Of a stretch of DNA of 64,000 nucleotides, positions 1 to 6,522 are shown one piece after another. The stretch is from Micromonospora sp. C95 (GTDB taxonomy: Bacteria > Actinomycetota > Actinomycetes > Mycobacteriales > Micromonosporaceae): assembly GCF_018070465.1 (NCBI RefSeq), contig NZ_JAGPXT010000011.1, forward strand, positions 105,705-169,704, written 5' to 3'. The position numbers were made by a program, and so were the translations under genes. Numbering within the stretch: position 1 is the first letter of the stretch; the number at the start of each line of letters is the position of its first letter. The notes under the pieces were generated by a model. It was not told where the DNA came from. It saw only the letters and a program-made list of their open reading frames with translations, and made no database searches.

Positions 1-231
1 GACGAAGAGCACGTCCAACCCGACGGCGATGAGGTCCGGGATGGTCTTGTCGGCCGCGGCCGCCAGTTCCTCCCGGCTCGGCCGCGGGTACGGCCGTGAC
101 CGCGGCTCCGCAGACCCCGGTCGGAACGGCTTGGTCGTCCTGCCGGGGGTGGCCGGCTCGGGCCGGGACGGGCTCGGCGACCTGCCGTGGGCGGCCCGCC
201 GCTCGGGGCGGGGCGGCTGGTCGCCGGTCAC
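1..231 (-). CDS. mug: G/U mismatch-specific DNA glycosylase (Mug family), N-terminal part
   Basis: Only the first 77 codons lie in the window; the gene runs off the left edge. Reading the minus strand from a GTG at 231, the protein has a Pro/Arg-rich tail of about 50 residues, then RPSREELAAAADKTIPDLI and VGLDVLFV. This is the usual entry into the Mug/TDG uracil-glycosylase fold, whose catalytic GINPG motif would come next. Mug removes uracil and related bases mispaired with G. The GTG overlaps the TGA of the upstream SDR gene (GTGA), so the two are probably translationally coupled. Family recognition rests on a short segment and the identity of the missing part is inferred. Confidence 0.72.
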   Translation of the reverse strand, partial: MTGDQPPRPERRAAHGRSPSPSRPEPATPGRTTKPFRPGSAEPRSRPYPRPSREELAAAADKTIPDLIAVGLDVLFV

Positions 232-989
232 AGGCCGCGCAGGGCGCCACCGTCGACCGGCACGGTGACGCCGGTGAGGTAGCTGGCTGCGGGGGAGAGC
301 ACGAAGGCGGCGACCCGACCGAACTCGGCGGGGTCACCGATGCGGCGCAGCGGGATGGCGGCCTCCGCCTCGGCCCGGGCCCGTTCCGGGTCGCCGGAGG
401 CGGCGAAGAGTTCCCGGTTGCGGTCGGTCAGGATCCGCCCCGGCAGCAGCCCGACCACCCGTACGCCACGCGGGCCGTACTCGTCGGCGACGTCCTTGGC
501 GACGCCGGCCAGGCCCGGCCGCAGGCCGTTGGAGATGCCGAGCCCGGGCACCGGGCCGCGCGCCGAGGTGGAGAGCACGAGTGCGATGGCGCCGCCCTCG
601 GGCAGTGCCGCGGCGACCGTTCGTACCGTGCGGACGCTGCCAAGGAAGACGGTCTCGAAGGACTGCCGCCACTGCTCGTCGTCGACCGACGCGGCGCTGC
701 CGGCGGGCGGTCCGCCGACGGAGACCAGGGCACCGTCGACCCGGCCGAAGTGGTGCTGTGCGGTGGCCAGCAGCCGTTCGGGTGTCGCCGGGTCGGCCAG
801 GTCGGCGGTGACGCCGACGGCCCGGTCGGGCCCGCCGAGGCCGGCCACGGCGGCCTCCACCGCGTCGGCGTGCCGGGCGGAGAGCACCACCCGGGCGCCG
901 TCGGCCACCAGGCACTGAGCGGTGGCGTAACCAAGCCCACGGGAGGCGCCGGTGAGCAGGTACACCCGATCGGTCAGTCCGAGATCCAT
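228..989 (-). CDS. Atypical short-chain dehydrogenase/reductase
   Basis: A 253-residue Rossmann-fold protein that begins MDLGLTDRV and carries the nucleotide-binding TGASRGLG motif near residue 13 and an SDR-type ending (LTGVTVPVDGG). The usual catalytic Tyr-x-x-x-Lys is not visible: the segment after the catalytic-Ser region reads PVPGLGISNGLRPGLAGVAK, as in a known subgroup of 3-oxoacyl-ACP-reductase-like SDRs with an LSN-type motif. Substrate is unknown. Its stop overlaps the start of the mug gene, and the MNIO cassette lies 65 bp upstream on the same strand, so all may be cotranscribed. The fold is certain; the activity is uncertain because the canonical Tyr/Lys pair is absent. Confidence 0.85.
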   Translation of the reverse strand: MDLGLTDRVYLLTGASRGLGYATAQCLVADGARVVLSARHADAVEAAVAGLGGPDRAVGVTADLADPATPERLLATAQHHFGRVDGALVSVGGPPAGSAASVDDEQWRQSFETVFLGSVRTVRTVAAALPEGGAIALVLSTSARGPVPGLGISNGLRPGLAGVAKDVADEYGPRGVRVVGLLPGRILTDRNRELFAASGDPERARAEAEAAIPLRRIGDPAEFGRVAAFVLSPAASYLTGVTVPVDGGALRGL

Positions 990-1054
990 GCCGACGATCC
1001 TGCCCCAGCCCGCTCGACGCGAAACAGGGGTGGTCCCGGGTCCGTGGGTCGGGT

Positions 1055-1543
1055 TCAGGGGCGGGCCGGGCGCAGTAGGCGTACCCGGCCGGCGATCTGG
1101 ACGGCGATCGCGCCGCCGACCCGTCCGAGGGCGGGGGACCGGCGACGACGCGGTGCCCGGTGCCCGTCGTAGCGGAACTCCGCCTCCCGGGCCGCCAGCT
1201 CCTCGGCGCCCAGCGCCGGCAGGGCAGTGCGGGCGTGCAGTGCGCGGGCCAGGTCCCAGCCGTCGCGTAGTCCGCCGCCGGTGGGTCGGCCGGCAGCCCA
1301 CTCGACGAACGCCGCCGGCCAGGCCGGGCCGAGCCCGGCGGCGAGCAGCGGCCAGTGCCGGGCGACCTCGCCGGCCCGCTTGCGCAACAGCGCGGCGCGG
1401 GCGGCGGCCAACGGGCCGGGCGCGAAGCCGGCCGGTGGTGGACCGTCGGCCACCAGGGCCGCGACCAGTTCCGCCTGCCGCGAGGCGAGCGACTCGGCTG
1501 CCCCGCCGGCGGGACCGTCGGGCCCGGTCCCGGGCGTTGTCAC
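1055..1543 (-). CDS. Putative partner protein of the DUF692 enzyme (SCO6045-like)
   Basis: A 162-residue protein started at a GTG (1543) that overlaps the TGA of the DUF692 gene (GTGA). The N-terminal half is helical and Ala/Leu/Arg-rich (RQAELVAALVADG, LLRKRAGEVARHWPLL); a second half includes AFVEWAAGRPTGGG and REAEFRYDG, followed by a basic tail. The N-terminal pattern resembles the DUF2063-like or short partner proteins that accompany MNIO enzymes, and I recall an actinobacterial family named after SCO6045 in this genomic position. By analogy with MbnC and TglI it could bind or present the substrate. The coupling is seen; the partner role is inferred from position and weak resemblance. 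Confidence 0.55.
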   Translation of the reverse strand: MTTPGTGPDGPAGGAAESLASRQAELVAALVADGPPPAGFAPGPLAAARAALLRKRAGEVARHWPLLAAGLGPAWPAAFVEWAAGRPTGGGLRDGWDLARALHARTALPALGAEELAAREAEFRYDGHRAPRRRRSPALGRVGGAIAVQIAGRVRLLRPARP

Positions 1544-2358
1544 GTGACCGCCGGGAAGCCGCAGGCGACGGCGACGGCGTCCAGCTCGGTGCGCAGCTCG
1601 GCCGCCGGAGGATAGTGTCCGTCGCGCTCCAGCAGCGCCGCCGGCGGACGGTGTCGGGCGCACAGCTCGGTGAGCAGCTCCAGCACCTCCCGCCCGATCG
1701 GGTCGGTGTGCGTGTCGTGGTAGAAGCCGCCGCGCTCCGCGCCGCCCGCGACGTGCAGGTACGCCACCCGTTCCAGTGGCAGCCGGTCCAGCAGCGCGAG
1801 CGGGTCGGTGCCCCGGTTGCGGGCGTTGGCGTACACGTTGGCGATGTCGAGGAGCAGCAGCGCCGAGGTGCGGTCCAGGATCTCGGTGAGGAACGCCGCC
1901 TCGTCGAGTTCGTCGTCCGGCCAGTCGAACAGGGCGGCGATCGGCTCCAACGCGATCGGTACCGGCAGGTCCGCCTGGGCGCGGACGATGTTGGCGCAGA
2001 TCGCCGCGACCGCCTCGCGGGTGCGTGGCAGCGGCAGCAGGTGACCCGCCTCCAGGCCGCCGGCCCGGACGAAGGCGATGTGCTCACTGACCAGGGGCGC
2101 AGCCACGAGCTGCGCGACCGCCGCCAGGTGAGCCACCCGGGCCGGGTCGACCGGTTCCGCGCCGCCGAGGGAGAGCCGCACGCCGTGCGGTACGACCGTG
2201 ACGCCACGGTTGCGCAGCTCGACAAGATCGTCCGGTGGCGGTCCGGTGGTCGGTACCGACTCGGCGATCACCTCGACGAAGCGCAGGCCGGGCAGCTCGG
2301 CGACGAACCCGGAGATCTCCGGGCGCCAGCCGATGCCCACACCGTGCGGGGTGTTCAT
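1540..2358 (-). CDS. DUF692 / MNIO family metalloenzyme
   Basis: A 272-residue TIM-barrel protein of the DUF692 family (multinuclear non-heme iron oxidative enzymes; characterised members MbnB and TglH modify cysteines of ribosomal peptides). Metal-ligand motifs visible in order are HGVRLSLGG (His58), SEHIAF (His93), LLDIANVYANARN, LHVAGG and HDTHTDP. Length is close to the family norm. Start ATG 2358 overlaps the TGA of the upstream membrane-protein gene (ATGA); its own stop overlaps the GTG of the downstream gene. It is therefore the middle of a tight three-gene cassette. Family assignment is strong; that it acts on the neighbour's Cys-rich tail is inference. Confidence 0.9.
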   Translation of the reverse strand: MNTPHGVGIGWRPEISGFVAELPGLRFVEVIAESVPTTGPPPDDLVELRNRGVTVVPHGVRLSLGGAEPVDPARVAHLAAVAQLVAAPLVSEHIAFVRAGGLEAGHLLPLPRTREAVAAICANIVRAQADLPVPIALEPIAALFDWPDDELDEAAFLTEILDRTSALLLLDIANVYANARNRGTDPLALLDRLPLERVAYLHVAGGAERGGFYHDTHTDPIGREVLELLTELCARHRPPAALLERDGHYPPAAELRTELDAVAVACGFPAVT

Positions 2359-3266
2359 CCGCCGCACCCACCCCCACCGCAGCCCCCACCGCCGCCGCAG
2401 CCACTGTCGCCTGCTCCTGCGGTGCTGCCGCCACCACACCCTGCGGTGGAGCTCGCACCGCTGGCCATGGCCTCGCGCTGGATCTCGGCCTGCTGGGCGA
2501 AGGCCGGGTCGAGCGCCCAGAGCGATGCGGTGCCGTAGAGGGCCACCGCCATGGCCACGCCCGCCGCTCCGTAGGTGGCATACGCCGGGTTCGAGGCGGG
2601 GGCGAGGTGCCGGTTGCGTTGGCGCAGGGTCCGTAGCGCGACCTCGGCCGCCCGGGTACGGCGCGGTACCCGGACGAGCAGCACGGTGGTCAGCGTGCCG
2701 AGCGCGAGGACGGTGAGCACCAGGTACCAGACCGGGCGGTCGTTGGCGAGCCCGGCCACGATCCGGACGACACCGAGCACCAGCAGTGCGACCAGCAGCA
2801 ACGGACCGTGGCGCAGGGCCGCCCGCCGGTCCGGACCGATCGCGAGACCGCGCTGGTCGAGCCCGTCGCGCAGCTCGGTGAGGGCCCGCTCGACCCACTC
2901 GGTGCGCCGCACGTCCCGGGCCCGGATGCGTTGCGTCGCGGCGTAGTGGATGGCCCGGTCGAGTTGGGAGGCGGCCGGAGGCAGCGGACCGTCGGCGGTC
3001 AACCGATGGTCCGGGTGGACGCCGATCGTGCCCTGGCTGCGCAGCGTGCCCAGGGAGGTCCAGACGGCAAAATCGTCGCCGCCGTTGAGGTAGGCGACCT
3101 GCTGTGGGCTCAGCTGGTTGGCGGGCGGAGCGGCATGGCCGCCCAGCAGAGCCCGGCGACGGATCAGCACGACGGCGACGGCGACCACCGTGGCCGCCAG
3201 GTAGAGCGTGATGAAGGTGGGACCGGGAACTCCCCAGGTGTCGTAATCGAGTGCGAAACCCGTCAT
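2355..3266 (-). CDS. TIGR04222-type membrane protein with a Cys/Gly-rich C-terminal tail
   Basis: A 303-residue protein with one N-terminal membrane helix (about residues 18-37), a soluble domain with LSPQQVAYLNGG and several conserved Arg/Glu helices, a pair of membrane helices (about 155-200), another hydrophobic segment near 245, and a flexible C-terminus. Residues 277-303 are mostly glycine with Cys277, Cys290, Cys296 and Cys301. I find no other cysteine in the protein. An AGGAG-like site precedes the ATG. The gene overlaps the DUF692 gene by ATGA. Known relatives of this family often end in Cys- or Gly-rich tails. The tail looks like a substrate for the adjacent MNIO enzyme, but this is untested. 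Confidence 0.8.
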   Translation of the reverse strand: MTGFALDYDTWGVPGPTFITLYLAATVVAVAVVLIRRRALLGGHAAPPANQLSPQQVAYLNGGDDFAVWTSLGTLRSQGTIGVHPDHRLTADGPLPPAASQLDRAIHYAATQRIRARDVRRTEWVERALTELRDGLDQRGLAIGPDRRAALRHGPLLLVALLVLGVVRIVAGLANDRPVWYLVLTVLALGTLTTVLLVRVPRRTRAAEVALRTLRQRNRHLAPASNPAYATYGAAGVAMAVALYGTASLWALDPAFAQQAEIQREAMASGASSTAGCGGGSTAGAGDSGCGGGGGCGGGGCGG

Positions 3267-3369
3267 GGTCTGCTCCTGTCACGCGAGGGAACCCGGCTTC
3301 ATTGTGGAGCGACGATGCCAGCATCCGGTTGCCCGGAGAGTCGAGTTACCTTCCCGTTACCTGCCGAGT

Positions 3370-3942
3370 TCAGCGTCGGCGTACGGCCTCCTCGACCAGG
3401 TCGAGCACCGCGCCCAGGTCACCGGCGGGTCGGCCCATGGCCAGGTGCAGCACCAGCCCGTCATAGGCGAGTTCGAGGAAACGGGCCAGCACGTCGATGG
3501 GGATGTCCTCGCGGAGTACGCCAGCCTCGCGTTGGCGGGCCAGCCGGTCCCGGGTCGCCTCGGCGATGGCGGCCGACCGCTCTGCCCAGCGCTTGGCGAA
3601 GGTGGGGTCGGTACGCAGCCGTCGCGACACCTCCAGCTGGCTGCCCAGCCATCCGGTGGTGTCCGGCGAGACCGCCCGGGCGAGCAGGTCACGCATCACC
3701 TGGACCAGTCCGTTGCGGGCGACGGTCTCCACCATCGTGGCGGCGTCGTCCTCGGCGACGGCCAGGAAGAGCGAGTCCTTGTCCCGGAAGTGGTGGAAGA
3801 TCGCGCCACGGGAGAGGCCGGTGGCCTCCTCCAGCCGGCGTACGGTCGCGCCCTCGTAGCCGTGCCGGGCGAAGCAGGCTCGCGCGGCGGCGAGGATCTC
3901 CTGTCGGCGGGCGTCGAGCTGATCCTGGCTTACTCTGGGCAC
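3370..3942 (-). CDS. acnR: TetR-family regulator, probable AcnR orthologue
   Basis: A 190-residue TetR protein. The N-terminal helix-turn-helix (about residues 12-58) reads RRQEILAAARACFARHGYEG, then ATVRRLEEATGLSRGAIFHH and a DKDSLFLAVAEDD segment. This wording closely matches AcnR, the repressor of aconitase in corynebacteria, and its mycobacterial orthologue encoded beside acn. Here aconitase lies 6.2 kb away, but a perfect palindrome 34-48 bp upstream of this gene recurs with 16 of 18 matches upstream of acnA. It would act in the cytoplasm as a citrate- or iron-responsive repressor if it behaves like AcnR. The TetR call is certain; the AcnR assignment is well supported but inferred. Confidence 0.85.
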   Translation of the reverse strand: MPRVSQDQLDARRQEILAAARACFARHGYEGATVRRLEEATGLSRGAIFHHFRDKDSLFLAVAEDDAATMVETVARNGLVQVMRDLLARAVSPDTTGWLGSQLEVSRRLRTDPTFAKRWAERSAAIAEATRDRLARQREAGVLREDIPIDVLARFLELAYDGLVLHLAMGRPAGDLGAVLDLVEEAVRRR

Positions 3943-3975
3943 GTGTCGATCGTGTCAGCTCCCCTCTGCTGACGC

Positions 3976-3993
3976 AAACCGTACGTACGGCTT
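3976..3993. promoter_or_regulatory. Palindromic operator upstream of the AcnR-like gene
   Basis: AAACCGTACGTACGGCTT contains the perfect 12-bp palindrome CCGTACGTACGG (3979-3990). It lies between the divergent TetR gene (start 3942) and HAD gene (start 4097), and matches 16 of 18 bases of the site at 13065-13082 upstream of acnA. Probable autoregulatory TetR site. Confidence 0.65.
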
Positions 3994-4096
3994 GGTTTTC
4001 GGTGAGCGGGTCGCGGGCGGCGGCCGCTCCCGACCGACACCACCGCGTAACCTTCCGCCCTGTCGGCGAGGTACCCGATTCCCGTAAGGTGCCCGA

Positions 4097-4741
4097 GTGC
4101 CGCTGCTCCTGTTGGATCTGGACAACACCCTGCTCGATCGGGCCGGGCCGTTCCGCACCTGGGCGCAGCGCTTCCTCGACGGCATCGGCGCACCACCGAA
4201 CGACATCGAGTGGCTGCTGTCAATCGACGCCGACGGGCTGACGGATCGCTGGGACGTGGCGGACGCGATCCGGGACCGCTACCGGTTGCGGATTCCCTCC
4301 ATCGACCTGGTGGAGGAACTGCATGACGGGGTCGTCGAGTTCACCCGACTGGATCCGCTGGTGGCGTGCGCCCTGCGGATCGCCGACGACGCCGGCTGGA
4401 TGCCGGTGGTGGTGACCAACGGCGCGGTTCGGCAGCAGGACACCAAGATCCGTCGCACCGGGTTGGACCGGTACATCGCCGACTGGGTGATCTCCGAGGA
4501 GGCCGGGGTCAGCAAGCCCAACCCCCGCATCTTCGCGCTCGCCGCGCAGCGGGCCAGGATGCCGCTGCGCGGGGCCTGGGTGGTCGGGGACGGCCCGGAG
4601 GCGGACATCGGCGGCGCCACCGCCGTCGGCCTGCCCAGCATCTGGCTGCACCGGGGGCGTCCCTGGACCGACGCCCGGTTCGCGCCCACCGCGACGGTGG
4701 ACACCGTGATCGCGGCCATCGCCGAGATCATGGGCGCCTGA
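4097..4741 (+). CDS. HAD-superfamily phosphatase
   Basis: A 214-residue HAD hydrolase starting at GTG 4097. Motif I is DLDNTLLD near the N-terminus (nucleophile Asp), motif II is VVTNGA, motif III lysine sits in SKPNPRIF, and motif IV is VVGDGPEADIGG. The cap insert between motifs I and II is short and helical (subclass I). Such proteins dephosphorylate small phosphorylated metabolites; the substrate cannot be read from sequence. It is transcribed divergently from the TetR gene and could be affected by the same operator region. It is followed by the RIO kinase on the same strand after 155 bp. Confidence 0.88.
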   Translation: MPLLLLDLDNTLLDRAGPFRTWAQRFLDGIGAPPNDIEWLLSIDADGLTDRWDVADAIRDRYRLRIPSIDLVEELHDGVVEFTRLDPLVACALRIADDAGWMPVVVTNGAVRQQDTKIRRTGLDRYIADWVISEEAGVSKPNPRIFALAAQRARMPLRGAWVVGDGPEADIGGATAVGLPSIWLHRGRPWTDARFAPTATVDTVIAAIAEIMGA

Positions 4742-4896
4742 CTAATTCGGTTGACCCGGCGGGTACCGCCGACGAGCATGGTCCATGCATCGTGCGAGCC
4801 GGGCGTGCGCCCGGTCGAGGAGAGGAGGTCGGTCATGGCCGTCTTCGCAGGTCACTTCCTGCCTCCCGACACCTCGACAAAGGGATTACCCGCACC

Positions 4897-5829
4897 ATGC
4901 GTGATCACGACTCTCCGGTGCCCGAGCGCCGGACCCGCGGCCGACGCCGCTTCGACGACGACGAACCGCACTTCCTGAAGCGCGGCCGCCCGACCGGCCC
5001 CGCTCCCACCGACCCCGACGAGCCCGACCCGGAGACCGACGAAACGTGGTCCTCCTGGGACGACGCGCTGCACGGTCCGCAACCCCACCCGCCCTGGCTG
5101 GTCACCGAGCTGGCCGCGAAGGACACCGAACTCGGTGTGCTCAAGACCGGCAAGGAGGCGGACGTCCACCTGGTGCGCCGGGGGCTTCCCGGGACGGACC
5201 GGTCCTGCCTGCTGGCGGCGAAACGTTACCGGGACCCTCGGCACCGGCTGTTCCACCGGGACGCGGGGTATCTCGAAGGGCGCCGGGTACGCCGCTCGCG
5301 TGAGATGCGGGCGATGACCGGCCGGACCGCGTTCGGCCGGCAGATGATCGCCGGGCAGTGGGCGGCGGCGGAGTTCGCCGCCCTCAGCCGGCTCTGGGAG
5401 ATCGGTACGCGCTACGGCACCGTCACCGTGCCGTACCCGGTACAGCTGCGGGGCACCGAGCTGATGCTGGAGTTCCTCGGTGACGCCGACGGGGGGAGGG
5501 CCGCACCCCGGCTGGCCGAACTGCGCCCGTCCCCGGCCGAACTGCGCGACCTGTGGGGGCAGTTGGTCGACTCGCTCGTCGTCCTGGCCCGGGCCGGGTA
5601 CGCGCACGGTGACCTGTCGCCGTACAACCTGCTGGTGCATGCGGGACGGTTGGCGCTCATCGACCTGCCACAGGTGGTCGACGTCGTGGTGAACCCGCAG
5701 GGGCGGGAGTTCCTCGCCCGCGATGTTCGCATCGTCGCCACCTGGTTCGCGGCCCGGGGCCTGCCGGCGGATCTCGTGGACCCGGCGGTGCTGACCGAGA
5801 TGCTGTGCCGCGAGGCCGGTCTGGCCTGA
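4897..5829 (+). CDS. RIO-type serine/threonine protein kinase
   Basis: A 310-residue RIO-family atypical kinase. After a charged, Pro/Asp-rich N-terminus of about 75 residues come GVLKTGKEADVHLV (nucleotide-binding loop), AAKRYRD (catalytic lysine), HGDLSPYNLL (catalytic loop, His237/Asp239) and LIDLPQ (metal-binding Asp in place of DFG). Archaeal and eukaryotic RIO1 proteins act in ribosome maturation; the role of actinobacterial ones is not established. Start ATG 4897 was chosen as the first ATG giving the typical charged leader; AAAGGG lies about 10 bp upstream. A perfect hairpin follows the stop. No partner gene is evident. Confidence 0.88.
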   Translation: MRDHDSPVPERRTRGRRRFDDDEPHFLKRGRPTGPAPTDPDEPDPETDETWSSWDDALHGPQPHPPWLVTELAAKDTELGVLKTGKEADVHLVRRGLPGTDRSCLLAAKRYRDPRHRLFHRDAGYLEGRRVRRSREMRAMTGRTAFGRQMIAGQWAAAEFAALSRLWEIGTRYGTVTVPYPVQLRGTELMLEFLGDADGGRAAPRLAELRPSPAELRDLWGQLVDSLVVLARAGYAHGDLSPYNLLVHAGRLALIDLPQVVDVVVNPQGREFLARDVRIVATWFAARGLPADLVDPAVLTEMLCREAGLA

Positions 5830-5833
5830 CCGG

Positions 5834-5870
5834 CGGGCTCCGGGTGGTGGTCACCGCTCCCCGGAGCCCG
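5834..5870. terminator. Bidirectional hairpin terminator
   Basis: CGGGCTCCGGG (5834-5844) pairs perfectly with CCCGGAGCCCG (5860-5870), an 11-bp stem with a 15-nt loop, 5 bp after the RIO kinase stop and between convergent genes. Confidence 0.65.
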
Positions 5871-5965
5871 TTGCGGTTACTCCTTCCCGCGCGACCTCGA
5901 CCGCGTGGCGGGTACCGCCGCCGACCCGGCGACCGGCCGGACGGCGGCGTGCGGGTGAGTGGACC

Positions 5966-6214
5966 TCACTGCAGATACCGTTCGACCTCGGACGCCGGGC
6001 GGGCGCCCTGGGCCTCGGGATCGCCGTGGGCCTGCCGGGCGGCGCGGCGGCGGCGCAGCAGGTCCCAGCACTGGTCGAGGGATTCCTCCAGCTCACGCAG
6101 GCGGGTGCGGGCGTCGTCGTCGGTGCCCGTCTCGTGGGCCTGGGCCTGGGCGCGTAGCCGGTGCTCCTCGTCGACCAGATCGGAGATCCGGCTCAGGATG
6201 GTCTTGTCGTCCAT
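5966..6214 (-). CDS. DUF2630 small helical protein
   Basis: An 82-residue protein beginning MDDKTILSRISDLVDEEHRL and continuing with a long charged helix containing RLRELEESLDQCWDLLRRRR. This is the DUF2630 pattern, common in actinobacteria and of unknown function. Heptad-like Leu spacing and the absence of a signal peptide suggest a cytoplasmic coiled-coil or helical hairpin. It converges with the RIO kinase gene and is divergent from the conservon operon. I see no functional clue in its neighbours. Confidence 0.85.
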   Translation of the reverse strand: MDDKTILSRISDLVDEEHRLRAQAQAHETGTDDDARTRLRELEESLDQCWDLLRRRRAARQAHGDPEAQGARPASEVERYLQ

Positions 6215-6420
6215 GTCCCTGAGCCTGGCACAGTGGGACCGACCACCGCCCGCATTCCCGTCGGCGAATCCCACGGACGGGCTCACCGGCACCGGCGAGT
6301 GACCGGCGCGACGGGCGGTGGCCAGCCGTCTCGGCCGGCGGTCATTGATGGGCCGGGCCGACATGACGTAGATCACCCGACCGGCGACGGGCGGGCCGAC
6401 CACGGCATGATCACGAGCGC

Positions 6421-6449
6421 TTGAGTTGATCCGGTGACGTTGTTAGGTT
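6421..6449 (+). promoter_or_regulatory. Vegetative-type promoter of the kinase/roadblock/GTPase operon
   Basis: TTGAGT (6421-6426) and TAGGTT (6444-6449) are separated by exactly 17 bp and lie 73 bp upstream of the kinase ATG. This fits a principal-sigma (HrdB-like) promoter. The rest of the 308-bp spacer 6215-6522 shows nothing else I can name. Confidence 0.5.
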
Positions 6450-6522
6450 GCGCCGGGGTCGGTGTGCTGTGCGCCTCACTCCTGACTGATCGGTCAACTA
6501 GCTCAGGGCCAGGGACGGTGTA

